Source of the DNA: JBBQWR01 sp038210495
GTDB taxonomy: Bacteria; Planctomycetota; Planctomycetia; Pirellulales; DATAWG01
Direction of reading: 5' to 3'
NCBI GenBank assembly: GCA_038210495.1
Contig: JBBQWR010000039.1
Location: 1 to 56,999 of the forward strand
DNA: 56,999 nucleotides
Position 1 is the first letter of the stretch; every line of letters begins with the position of its first letter. This document shows positions 17,036 through 25,305 of this stretch, piece after piece. The translations under genes were made by a program, and so were the position numbers. The notes beneath the pieces are model-generated. The model saw only the letters and a program-made list of their open reading frames with translations, had not been told where the DNA came from and did no database searches.

Positions 17036-19789
17036 TCAACTAATCTGATACACAAACGCCCCGGCCGGATCGACGTCGATATGCACCTTCTGAATCGAAC
17101 CCCCTTCGGCCATCCGCGATAGAAATTCCGATGAGAGTTGCGGCAGCAAAGTGCGGGTAATAATGTGGTCGATATTCCGCGCGCCGCTTTCGACTTCCTT
17201 GCAGCGAGACCCAATCGTCGTCACCAGCTCGGGCGAATAGCTGAACTCGGCTTGATAGTTGTCTACCACCCGACGTTTTACTTGCTTGAGCTTGAGCTCG
17301 ATGATGTTCTTCAGGGCCGTATCGCTCAGTGGGAAAAATGGAATGAGATTCAGCCGCCCCAAGAACGCCGGCTTGAACACCTTGAGCAATTCTGGCCGCA
17401 GGGCTTCCGCCAGCCCCACCGCGTCGGGCATCGTGTCCGGATCGGCGCAAATCTTCATCACCGTGTCGGAAGCCGCGTTAGAGGTCATCAGGATCACGGT
17501 GTTCTTGAAATCGATGTCGCGACCTTCGCCATCGCGGAGCGTGCCCTTGTCGAATACCTGATAGAAAATCTCCTGCACGCCCGGATGCGATTTTTCGAGT
17601 TCATCCAGCAGCACGACACTGTACGGCCGGCGGCGAACGGCTTCGGTCAGCACGCCCCCCTCGCCGTAACCGACGTAGCCCGGGGGTGAGCCCATGAGGA
17701 GCGAGACTTTGTGCTCTTCCTTGAACTCCGACATATTGATGACCGTCATATTCTGCTCGCCGCCGTAGAGCAGATCGGCCAGCGTGATGGCCGTCTCCGT
17801 CTTGCCGGTGCCGCTGGGCCCGACGAGCATGAACACGCCGATCGGGCGCCGCGGATCGGTCAGGCCGGCTCGCGACGTGCGAATGCTTTGTGCGATCGCC
17901 TCCAAGGCATGCGACTGGCCGATGATCCGCTCTTCCATCTTTTGCTTGAGATTCAAGACGGTCTGAATTTCGTTCGAGACCATCCGGCCGACGGGAATGC
18001 CGGTCCACGCGGCGACGATTTCGGCAATGGCCTGCGAATCGACGCAGACGCTCATCAGAGGCGTTTCGCCTTGCAACTCGGCTAGTTCGGCGTTCAGGTT
18101 GTCAAGCTCGCCGCGGATTCGCGTGCGTTCCGCCGGCGAGAGTTCGACGGGCTTTGCAGCAGGCGCGGCCTTACCCAGGTCGGCTTTGGCGCCGGCTTCG
18201 GCGACTTTGCCCTGGGCCAATTGCGTCGCGGCGGCGACCGTTTTGATGGGCGCCGGGCGACCCTCCAATTGATCGCGGTGCTCGCGGATTTTAGTGACCA
18301 AGTCGCGCTCTTTCTCCCAGCGAATTTCGAGCGCCTTCAGGTTCGTTTCGACGGACTCCAGTTCCGCCTTGAGCTCGGTCAATTTCTTGTCGTGCTCGGC
18401 GCCGGTTACGGTCTCGCGCTCCAGTACCTTGATCGCCACGTTGAGCTGCTCGACCCGCCGCCGGCTGTCCTCGACCGCCGGAGGCGTTGCGCCTTGGCCA
18501 ATCGCCACTCGGGCGCAGGCCGTATCCAATAAGCTCACCGATTTGTCGGGCAATTGTCGCCCCGAGATATAGCGATTCGACAGCCGCACGGCATCGACCA
18601 CGGCTTCGTTGAGAATCCGCACTCCGTGATGCTTCTCGAGCGTTTCGATCAGGCCGCGCATCATCTCGACGGCGGCCGCCTCGATCGGCTCCTCGATCTT
18701 CACGACTTGAAAGCGGCGGGCCAGCGCGGCGTCACGCTCGAAGTATTTTTTGTACTCGGCCCAAGTCGTCGCGGCGATCGTTCGCAGCTCACCCCGGGCC
18801 AGCGCCGGTTTGAGCAGGTTGGCGGCGTCGCCTTGACCGGCCTGACCACCGGCGCCGATCATCGTGTGGGCTTCGTCGATAAATAATATAATCGGCGTGG
18901 GCGAAGATTTGACTTCGTCGATAACCGAGCGGAGCCGATTCTCGAACTCCCCCTTCACGCCGGCGCCGGCTTGCAAAAGGCCCAAGTCGAGCGTGCGAAG
19001 ATTGACGTTCTTAAGCGCGTCGGGCACGTCGCCGGCCGCGATCCGCAACGCAAATCCTTCGACGACGGCCGTCTTGCCGACACCCGCCTCGCCCGTGAGG
19101 ATCGGATTGTTCTGCCGGCGGCGGGTGAGGATGTCGATGATCTGGCGAACTTCCGCGTCGCGCCCCAGCACGGGATCGATCTTGCCTTTGCGGGCCTGTT
19201 CAGTGAGGTTCGTCGTGAATTGATCGAGCGCCGGCGTCTTGCTATCGGGCGATACGGTGCGCGGGCCGGCGCCATCGCTGGGGGCCGGCGCCATGCGAGC
19301 TTGCTCGGCCTCTTCGGCCGTGCCCGATGTGATCGACGCGAGCTCCTTCTCCAGCCGATCGATCGGAATTTTGGCGAATTCGGCTGAGCTCGTCGTGATC
19401 CGGCCGGACAACGTCCGATCGTTCAGGATCGCGACGAGAATATGGCCCGAGCGAATCAGCGGGCTGCTGAATTTGAGCGAGGCGGCGACCCACGACTCGC
19501 GCATCGTGTCGACGACTTCCAGCGAAAGCTCGGGCGCCCGGGCGTTGCCCGTGCGCAATTGGTCGAGCGATCGGGTCAGGTCGCGAGAGACTCGCGAGGA
19601 ATCGATTTCGAAGTGCTTCAGAATCCGGGGCAGGTCGCTGTCGGCCGAGTCGAGCAGCTTGAGCAGCCAGTGCTCGATCTCGACATTGTAATTGGTGCGC
19701 GACAGGCACATTCCGGCGGCGGCTTCGAGCGCCCGACGGCAGACCGGATTGAGTTTTCCAACGAGCGACTTGAGATTGATCGAGGCCAT
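17036..19789 (-). CDS. clpV: T6SS ATPase ClpV (TssH)
   Basis: The 917-residue AAA+ unfoldase disassembles the contracted T6SS sheath for reuse. The N-domain (residues 1-155) has the TssH-type opening LNPVCRRALEAAAGMCLSR and NVEIEHWLLKLL. AAA1 has Walker A GEAGVGKT (233-240) and Walker B ILFIDEAH (301-308). A coiled-coil M domain spans about 440-570, with an Ala/Lys/Pro insertion near 515-550. AAA2 has Walker A GPSGTGKT (657-664) and Walker B VVLLDELEKSHPGV. The tail has no chaperone-type ClpB ending. It is 104 bases upstream of hcp and follows a small lipoprotein gene, so it is probably cotranscribed with hcp. In this locus the substrate would be the fused sheath protein encoded upstream. Confidence 0.93.
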   Translation of the reverse strand: MASINLKSLVGKLNPVCRRALEAAAGMCLSRTNYNVEIEHWLLKLLDSADSDLPRILKHFEIDSSRVSRDLTRSLDQLRTGNARAPELSLEVVDTMRESWVAASLKFSSPLIRSGHILVAILNDRTLSGRITTSSAEFAKIPIDRLEKELASITSGTAEEAEQARMAPAPSDGAGPRTVSPDSKTPALDQFTTNLTEQARKGKIDPVLGRDAEVRQIIDILTRRRQNNPILTGEAGVGKTAVVEGFALRIAAGDVPDALKNVNLRTLDLGLLQAGAGVKGEFENRLRSVIDEVKSSPTPIILFIDEAHTMIGAGGQAGQGDAANLLKPALARGELRTIAATTWAEYKKYFERDAALARRFQVVKIEEPIEAAAVEMMRGLIETLEKHHGVRILNEAVVDAVRLSNRYISGRQLPDKSVSLLDTACARVAIGQGATPPAVEDSRRRVEQLNVAIKVLERETVTGAEHDKKLTELKAELESVETNLKALEIRWEKERDLVTKIREHRDQLEGRPAPIKTVAAATQLAQGKVAEAGAKADLGKAAPAAKPVELSPAERTRIRGELDNLNAELAELQGETPLMSVCVDSQAIAEIVAAWTGIPVGRMVSNEIQTVLNLKQKMEERIIGQSHALEAIAQSIRTSRAGLTDPRRPIGVFMLVGPSGTGKTETAITLADLLYGGEQNMTVINMSEFKEEHKVSLLMGSPPGYVGYGEGGVLTEAVRRRPYSVVLLDELEKSHPGVQEIFYQVFDKGTLRDGEGRDIDFKNTVILMTSNAASDTVMKICADPDTMPDAVGLAEALRPELLKVFKPAFLGRLNLIPFFPLSDTALKNIIELKLKQVKRRVVDNYQAEFSYSPELVTTIGSRCKEVESGARNIDHIITRTLLPQLSSEFLSRMAEGGSIQKVHIDVDPAGAFVYQIS

Positions 19790-19820
19790 GGAAAGTGGGG
19801 TTAGAGTCTGGAATAAACCC

Positions 19821-19857
19821 AGGCGAGCGGGGGACGTAAGCCCCCTGTCCTGCGCTC
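19821..19857. repeat. GGCGAGCGGGGGACGTAAGC-type palindrome
   Basis: The sequence contains GGGGGACGTAAGCCCCC flanked by partly complementary GAGC/GCTC arms. Related elements lie at 24781-24822 and 40785-40815. It sits between the small lipoprotein gene and clpV and could weaken read-through. Confidence 0.5.
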
Positions 19858-19939
19858 AACCGAGCCGTTTGACGCTAGAATTACTTCGTTTGCCGATTAT
19901 GCGCGACGCCATGCTTGTCGATCCAATTCGCGTTGGAGC

Positions 19940-20194
19940 TCATTGATCGTCGTCGCCATGGCCTTTGAGCTTATCGCGTTTCTTGGCCTCGGGGCTATTG
20001 TCTTCGCCCGAAGCTTTATCCACCGCGGCGTCGGCGCCGTCGGCGGCCTTTTTTCGAGTCGCTTCGATCCCGCGATCGATCGCCTTTTCGCCCTCGCCCC
20101 GAGCGGCTTCCGTCGCTTTGCGTTTGACTTCTTCGCAACCGCTCGAAGCCAAGAGCGCTCCGCCGATGATACACACGAACGCGATACGTTTCAT
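19940..20194 (-). CDS. Small lipoprotein
   Basis: The start is ATG 20194, preceded at good spacing by GAAGGG. The 84-residue product begins with a lipoprotein signal, MKRIAFVCIIGGALLASSGC, with Cys 20 as the lipid-modified residue. The mature part is a charged, Ala-rich helix (EEVKRKATEAARGEGEKAID) ending in an acidic tail. It is too short and too simple for TssJ, the usual T6SS lipoprotein. It lies between the fused sheath gene and clpV on the same strand. Whether it belongs to the secretion module is not clear. Confidence 0.7.
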   Translation of the reverse strand: MKRIAFVCIIGGALLASSGCEEVKRKATEAARGEGEKAIDRGIEATRKKAADGADAAVDKASGEDNSPEAKKRDKLKGHGDDDQ

Positions 20195-20373
20195 AATCGG
20201 CCCTTCACAAAAATGGAGTTCGGCGGCCTGACGCACGGGATCGCCGATCGCCAATTCGGCCCACCGCGACGGGCTCGGCGTCAGCCGCCGCCGCTGACGG
20301 TGGCGAGTGTACCACGCTGTGCAAAGCGTTGGCAAGAACGGGAACGCGACGATTTGAACGTCGGGCGCGTTGG

Positions 20374-20462
20374 GAGCCGCGCACGAAGTAAGCGGAGCAG
20401 CGAAAACGGAGAATTTGATTCGCGCACAAGCCTCGCAAAACCGCTTACTTCGTGAGCGGCTC
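20374..20462. repeat. Inverted repeat, GCGCACGAAGTAAGCGG family, copy 1
   Basis: Left arm 20374-20395 and right arm 20441-20462 are near-perfect reverse complements (GCGCACGAAGTAAGCGG and its complement CCGCTTACTTCGTGAGC). The right arm reaches the stop codon of the TssBCA fusion gene, so it may act as its terminator. Two more copies lie at 37486-37576 and 50007-50073. Confidence 0.75.
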
Positions 20463-23400
20463 TACATCGACTCCGCCGCCGGAGGGCCTTTGATGCCCAA
20501 TTCGCGGTTCATCTCGCTTAGCACGTTCGCGTCGCGGATCAGCGCCTGCATGAGCAGCGGGAACGGCAGGGCGCCTAGCTCCACCGCGCGGCGCACCAAG
20601 AAGGGCACCGGGCTGTGCGGCTCCAGTCGCTCCAACGCCGACGCGGCCGAAGCCAGCTCCTGATAGATGTCGTCGCGCGTGCCGAACCGGGACTTGGCGA
20701 CCATCACTGTCGCGGCGCCATTGCCCGAATCGACCACGGTCATGGCCGTCTCCTCCGGGGCGCCCTTGCGCTGCAAAATCTGCTGCGCGAGCTTGAGGCA
20801 ATCGCCCATCGCCGGCCGCACCGCCGTGAAGCCGGGAGCCTCGCTTCCCATCTTCGCGGACAACGTCTGCATCAGCCGCATCAACTCCTGCTGCGCCTGG
20901 CTAAGCGTGTCGACCAGCTCTTGGCACCGCTCGCGAGTCGCCCCCATTACGACGCGCTCGATCGATTCGGTCGAGTCGGACCCGGCGGCTTGAGATTGTT
21001 GCCACTGCTGCCAACTGAACTGCGCCCCACCCGCCGCCAATAGGGGCACGGCGCGAATCGAGTTGGGGAAATAGGCGCCGCGGTCCGGGTCGTCGAGCCA
21101 ATTGAACGGCGCCGCCCGAACTTCCATGTCTTCATCTTCCAGCGGCGGATCGAACCGATCCCAGCAGATCTCCACGAGCAACCGGACCAGGTGCAGCCCG
21201 TCGCGGAGACCGGCAAAGCCATGCTTCTTGGTCAGCGCTTCGACCAACCGCGACACGACGAGCAGATTTTTGGACGTGCGGCGAATCGTTTCTTGGGCCA
21301 GCGCGATGATCCCGCTCCAATCGGCCTTCACGATGTCGGTCGGTCGCATGGGATCGTCGGCGGCGAACGCCTCGGGATTGACCTCTTTGCGCATCTGTTC
21401 GAGACTTTCTCGAACATCGTACGGCACGCCGCCGCCCGCCGGCTCGTCTTCGGAAATCGGCTCCAGTAGCGGACGAAAGTCGATCACGGCCGCCGGGCCG
21501 CTGCTCCGGGAGCCGTATTTCGACGCTTCTTGTAGCTCTTGAACGAGTGCGTCAATATCCTGCGCCATGGCGGCTACGCTCCTTGAAGGCGACGAGCCAT
21601 CGGCAAACGGCTCGTCGTCCAGATCGGGTCGGTCTTCAGTGATGCTGGCCATCGGAGACTCCACTGCGTCGGGCGCGGAAGCGGTTGCCCCATCATCCAT
21701 CCAGGATGGCGAATCGGCAAGCGTCTCGGCCGGCGGCGAGGGCTCATTCGCTGGTTCGGGCTCGTCAGACGATTCGGCGGGTGGCTCGCCCGTTTGCTCG
21801 CCCAGCAACGCAGCTAAATCGGGGTCCATCGCTTCGTCGGCCGACGGCTGGTCGCGACCAGCCAAGAGCGCCGCGAGATCGGGGTCGAGAGCCTCATCGT
21901 CGGCGGCTGGCGCCGGCTCGTCGGTCGTGGGCGGCTGATCGTCCAAAGGCGCGTCTTCTCCGCCGGCCAATAGCGCGGCCAACTCCGGGTCGAGCTCCTC
22001 CTCCGCCGCGTCAGTATTAGGAGGGGTCCCCGCGTCGTCGCCCCCTTCACCCAGCAGCGCCGCCAGTTCCGGGTCTAACTCTTCTTCGGCCGCTGGCGCA
22101 TCGGCCGGCGGGTCGTCGCCACCAGCTAAGAGAGCGGCTAACTCGGGGTCGAGTTCTTCGCCAGGCTCGTCGGCCGGGGCGGCCGAATCTCCTCCGCCCA
22201 GCAGCGCCGCCAGTTCGGGGTCGAGCTCTTGCTCGGCGGGCGCCTCATCGGCGGGCGGTGAACCGGCATCGTCCATCGGCGGGCTATCGTCCATCGGCGG
22301 GCTATCGTCCATCGGTGGCCCGTCGTCCATCGGCGGGCTATCGTCAGGCGTCGAATCGCTTGGCGGCGAATCGTCTCCACCACCGAGGAGCGCCGCCAAA
22401 TCCGGATCGGTCTCGGGATCGTTCTGCACGGCGGGCCGACGAGCCTGCGCGGAAACGGCCGCGGGTCCTTCTCGCTTGGGGGCATTGCCGGACGGCTTGC
22501 CTCCCATCATGCCCACCGACGATTTGGGAAAACCCGACCCGACCGGCGCTCCGCCCGAGCCTCCTTGCCATCGCCCGGCCAGCGCCGCGTATTCGAGAGC
22601 CACCGGCCGGATGCAAGCGAACTCAATCGAGTCGCGGCCCCGCACGGCCATGACGGGCATGATTCCTCGGCCCGCAAGTTCCTGACTTATGGCCGTGGTA
22701 AATCGAACCTCCGCCGTGACGCCGACGGTTTCGCCATCGTCGTCTTTGTAGGCGTGCATCGGCATGGCGTCGAGCGCGAGCGTCTGCTCGGGGCGAAACG
22801 CCCAGCCGGAGTCCATGAACCCCTTGGCCAAAAGGGCTGCGCAGCCCAGCGCCGGGTTGCCCCAAAGATAGCTTTCGGCGGCGCCCGTGAATTCCTCGAA
22901 ATTGTTCAGTCGTTCGGCCGGGCGGAAATTTTCGCCGAAGGGGGGCCGCAGCAAAAAGCCCGGCGCCGCCACGCCCAGATACGCGGCCTCGGGCAGCTTT
23001 CCCAGCGCCGTCCAGGCATCTTTTGCCTCGGCCGATCGCTCGTAGCCCTCTTGAGCCACGGCCGAATTGATCGCCGTAACGAACGGTGCTCCCGCGCGCG
23101 CGGCGATCTTGCTCATCCGCCCCAACAACTCGACGTGCTCGGGTGTCTCATCGAACGTGTAGGCGCCGACGATCACCGTCCACGGCTGACCATCCACGGC
23201 CTCGGCCGTCTTCTCTGTCAGTAGTTTGTACGCGGCCGTCGCGTCGAGCGAATCGCTGGCCATCAGATCGGCCGACAGCTCGTCGAGCGTGGCGTCAAGC
23301 AGCACAACCTGAACGCGCTCTCCTTTTTTCACCCGCCGCAGCAGCCACTCCAGCCCACGCCAAGCCGCTTCGACCGATTGATAGCTCGGGTGATGCAGTA

Positions 23401-23761
23401 TCTCGCGGACCATCGCCGCTTGCTCGGCCCCCTCGAGATCGGTCACGCGATCGACCTGCCGCGCGATCGCGTCGGGATGAAAGTCGTCGTATTCGGAAAA
23501 CTCCAGCGACACGCTCACATCGCCGCCGGCCACTTCGTATTCCAGCCGCGGATTGATCGACTCAAGCACTTCGTCGAGCGAATCGTGGTCGATCTTGATC
23601 GGCTTGCGGCGGATCAGAACGTCAGCCGACCCCGGCTCCATCCGGCCTCGCCGACCAGAAAAGTCACCCCAGACGGCAATCCGAAACGGCGTCTCGGCCG
23701 TGGCCGGCGCGAGCTTCTTCCCGCCAGATTGGAGTTCGCCGAAATTCGATTCGTAAGGCAC
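20462..23761 (-). CDS. TssB-TssC-linker-TssA fusion protein (T6SS sheath plus assembly protein)
   Basis: The 1099-residue protein joins three T6SS components. Residues 20-110 are TssB-like (TPFRIAVWGDFSGRRG, IDHDSLDEVLESINPRL, YDDFHPDAIARQV). Residues 115-395 are TssC-like (ILHHPSYQSVEAAWRGLEWL, then EVRFTTAISQELAGRGIMPV near 350); the last 60 or so residues of a normal TssC seem absent. Residues 395-760 are an acidic Pro-rich linker with seven copies of (L/M/T)DP(E/D)LAALL near 451, 513, 537, 562, 590, 625 and 645, plus a PPMDDS tandem. Residues 761-1099 are TssA: the ImpA N-domain (DFRPLLEPISEDEPAGG, KADWSGIIALAQETIRRTSK) and the C-terminal LEPHSPVPFLVRRAVELG block. TssB and TssC build the contractile sheath and TssA primes its assembly, so this fusion would tie both steps together. 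No frameshift is needed. Confidence 0.85.
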   Translation of the reverse strand: MPYESNFGELQSGGKKLAPATAETPFRIAVWGDFSGRRGRMEPGSADVLIRRKPIKIDHDSLDEVLESINPRLEYEVAGGDVSVSLEFSEYDDFHPDAIARQVDRVTDLEGAEQAAMVREILHHPSYQSVEAAWRGLEWLLRRVKKGERVQVVLLDATLDELSADLMASDSLDATAAYKLLTEKTAEAVDGQPWTVIVGAYTFDETPEHVELLGRMSKIAARAGAPFVTAINSAVAQEGYERSAEAKDAWTALGKLPEAAYLGVAAPGFLLRPPFGENFRPAERLNNFEEFTGAAESYLWGNPALGCAALLAKGFMDSGWAFRPEQTLALDAMPMHAYKDDDGETVGVTAEVRFTTAISQELAGRGIMPVMAVRGRDSIEFACIRPVALEYAALAGRWQGGSGGAPVGSGFPKSSVGMMGGKPSGNAPKREGPAAVSAQARRPAVQNDPETDPDLAALLGGGDDSPPSDSTPDDSPPMDDGPPMDDSPPMDDSPPMDDAGSPPADEAPAEQELDPELAALLGGGDSAAPADEPGEELDPELAALLAGGDDPPADAPAAEEELDPELAALLGEGGDDAGTPPNTDAAEEELDPELAALLAGGEDAPLDDQPPTTDEPAPAADDEALDPDLAALLAGRDQPSADEAMDPDLAALLGEQTGEPPAESSDEPEPANEPSPPAETLADSPSWMDDGATASAPDAVESPMASITEDRPDLDDEPFADGSSPSRSVAAMAQDIDALVQELQEASKYGSRSSGPAAVIDFRPLLEPISEDEPAGGGVPYDVRESLEQMRKEVNPEAFAADDPMRPTDIVKADWSGIIALAQETIRRTSKNLLVVSRLVEALTKKHGFAGLRDGLHLVRLLVEICWDRFDPPLEDEDMEVRAAPFNWLDDPDRGAYFPNSIRAVPLLAAGGAQFSWQQWQQSQAAGSDSTESIERVVMGATRERCQELVDTLSQAQQELMRLMQTLSAKMGSEAPGFTAVRPAMGDCLKLAQQILQRKGAPEETAMTVVDSGNGAATVMVAKSRFGTRDDIYQELASAASALERLEPHSPVPFLVRRAVELGALPFPLLMQALIRDANVLSEMNRELGIKGPPAAESM
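21790..22412 (-). repeat. Coding repeats for seven (L/M/T)DP(E/D)LAALL motifs and a PPMDDS tandem
   Basis: Inside the TssBCA fusion gene the linker DNA is a run of degenerate repeats. The seven acidic-helix motifs are spaced about 20-60 residues apart. An 18-bp tandem (core ATCGTCCATCGGCGGGCT on the plus strand) at about 22268-22339 encodes PPMDDS/G. The codons of the seven motifs differ between copies, so selection on protein sequence rather than recent DNA duplication is likely for them. Confidence 0.75.
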
Positions 23762-24243
23762 GAGCGGTCGATCGAAGGGGGAGCGAGGGAGTGGAGATTA
23801 AACGCTGGATTGGCGGAGCGAAGACGGGGGGACATTGCGACGCGGAGAACGGGACGCCCGTCGCGGCCGTTATTGTTCGGTTATTTTAACATACGCCCCC
23901 GCGGATCACATAGCCGCCGCATCCTGGCGCGCCGTCACGACAACCGACCAGCGGCATTACCGTGTAATCCACTGCTGAATCGGCTAACGTAAAGGCGCAA
24001 AGTGACCACGGCGCCGAAAAATCGCGTTGCGCCGACTGGGCAAAGCAGTCAGATTAGCCGCGTGCGGGATTAATCCAGTTCAACCATCAGCCGATTGAAG
24101 CACTCCGCCGCATCTGCTAATTTGGCCGTCGCCGACACATATCGCGTGCCGCCGCCGCGACTGCATGACCGCGCACTCCCGATCCTGAAAATCCTGTCAA
24201 TCCTGTCTGTTCCCCTCTTCTTCTTTCCAAAAGGTCTCCCCGC
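23762..24243. other. Divergent intergenic region upstream of the T6SS module and the cyclophilin
   Basis: This 480-bp region has no convincing gene. A short AT-rich block (about 23866-23893, GTTATTTTAACATACG) is the most likely place for a promoter of the leftward T6SS module. At 24181-24212 there is a tandem-like CCTGAAAATCCTGTCAATCC repeat that recurs at 26764-26800. Confidence 0.45.
24181..24212 (+). repeat. AATCCTGT short repeat, copy 1
   Basis: ATCCTGAAAATCCTGTCAAT followed by CCTGTCTGTT. A close relative lies at 26764-26800 (ATCCTGAAAAACCCGTTAAT then CCTGTCGATT), also followed by a CTCTTCTTC run. Both are in the same orientation. Confidence 0.6.
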
Positions 24244-24780
24244 ATGGCCAAGAATCGCAAGGCGGAGGTCGAAGCGGCCCAGAAGACGCTCGATTTCGCC
24301 AAGAAAAAATATCAGCTCGTACTCGACACGACGCTTGGCAAGATCACGCTCGACATGCTCCCTGACGTAGCGCCGGGGCACGTCCGCAACATGCTGGGCT
24401 TGGCGAAGATCGGCTACTACGACGGCCTCGCGTTCCACCGCGTCATTCCTGGATTCATGGTTCAAGGGGGCTGCCCGGAGGGAACGGGCACGGGCGGGCC
24501 CGGCTATCAGATTTCCGCCGAGTTCAACGCGACCAAGCACGACCCGGGGGTGTTGTCGATGGCCCGCACCAGCGATCCCGATTCCGCCGGCTCGCAGTTC
24601 TTCCTGATGCTCGAGAAATCGACCCACCTGGACAATCAATACACGGCCTTCGGCCGAGCCGCGGACGAAGCGAGCTTGAAAGTCATCCGAGCCATCGGCG
24701 CCGTAAAAACCGGCGCCAACGATCGACCGGCGAAAGCGGTCTCGATCAAGACGGCGAAGGTCATCGAGACGCCAAAATAG
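24244..24780 (+). CDS. Cyclophilin-type peptidyl-prolyl cis-trans isomerase
   Basis: The 178-residue protein has a short charged N-terminal helix, then a full cyclophilin domain. Conserved pieces are the active-site FHRVIPGFMVQGG, the SAEFN segment, LSMARTSDPDSAGSQFFLML with the catalytic-region Gln and Phe, and the HLDNQYTAFGR block. No signal peptide is visible, so it should act in the cytoplasm on proline bonds during folding. It is transcribed away from the T6SS module and ends at a strong hairpin. Confidence 0.93.
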   Translation: MAKNRKAEVEAAQKTLDFAKKKYQLVLDTTLGKITLDMLPDVAPGHVRNMLGLAKIGYYDGLAFHRVIPGFMVQGGCPEGTGTGGPGYQISAEFNATKHDPGVLSMARTSDPDSAGSQFFLMLEKSTHLDNQYTAFGRAADEASLKVIRAIGAVKTGANDRPAKAVSIKTAKVIETPK

Positions 24781-24822
24781 GCGAGCCGGGGGGTGAAAAC
24801 CGGCTTACGTCCCCCGCTCGCC
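24781..24822. terminator. Hairpin between convergent genes
   Basis: Arms GCGAGCCGGGGGG and CCCCCGCTCGC form a long GC-rich stem in the 53-bp gap between two convergent genes. No clear T-tract follows. It belongs to the GGCGAGCGGGGG repeat family and probably serves as a bidirectional terminator. Confidence 0.6.
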
Positions 24823-24833
24823 ACGCGCGGCCG

Positions 24834-25076
24834 CTAAACGTCTCTTTTGTAGCCCAGGCCGAGAATCACGTCGAGCATCTCTTCGTACGTGATGAAGCGC
24901 CGGCGGTTGACTAACTTGTATTGATCGACGGCTTGGGCGAGTTCTCGCGCGAGCGGCGACAAGTCGTCGTGGCTGTTGGAGAACTGGCGACGCTCGCTGT
25001 GCGAAGTCGCTTCACGAGGCTCGGGGCTGCGGCGTTCGACAAACGGCGGCGGGGCGACTTCCAGCACTTGGCTCAT
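24834..25076 (-). CDS. Small conserved-looking hypothetical protein (80 residues)
   Basis: The start is ATG 25076, which has AGGAA about 6 bases upstream; the frame is open further upstream but without a good start. The product has a disordered, charged N-half (VLEVAPPPFVERRSPEPREA) and a helical C-half, SPLARELAQAVDQYKLVNRR then RFITYEEMLDVILGLGYKR. This C-half looks like a compact conserved domain. I have no function for it. The 229-bp gap upstream holds no recognised gene. Confidence 0.65.
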   Translation of the reverse strand: MSQVLEVAPPPFVERRSPEPREATSHSERRQFSNSHDDLSPLARELAQAVDQYKLVNRRRFITYEEMLDVILGLGYKRDV

Positions 25077-25305
25077 AATGGATTCCTGACGTAAGGCCTG
25101 ATCCGGGATCATTGAAACCTTAGGTCCGGAGAAGCGAACGTCAAACGGCGGGGGAGTCAATTGGAGTGAATGTAGCGATTGTGGGCCTAGGGGTTTGGCC
25201 TGTGCGTCTGAATAAAAGAGTGCGTTTTTGCGTTCCGAGGGCACGACGCTTAGGCAGGGCGCCTATGCCAAGTGACTGAATGCCTATGCCACGCGACCGG
25301 CGCTA

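Noticed and set aside
19940..20194. Small lipoprotein considered as TssJ
   Set aside because: TssJ is about twice as long with a beta-sandwich; this is a short charged helix.
21790..22412. Regular repeats that could suggest a CRISPR array
   Set aside because: They are in frame inside a gene, the protein motif is conserved, and spacers are neither unique nor of equal length.
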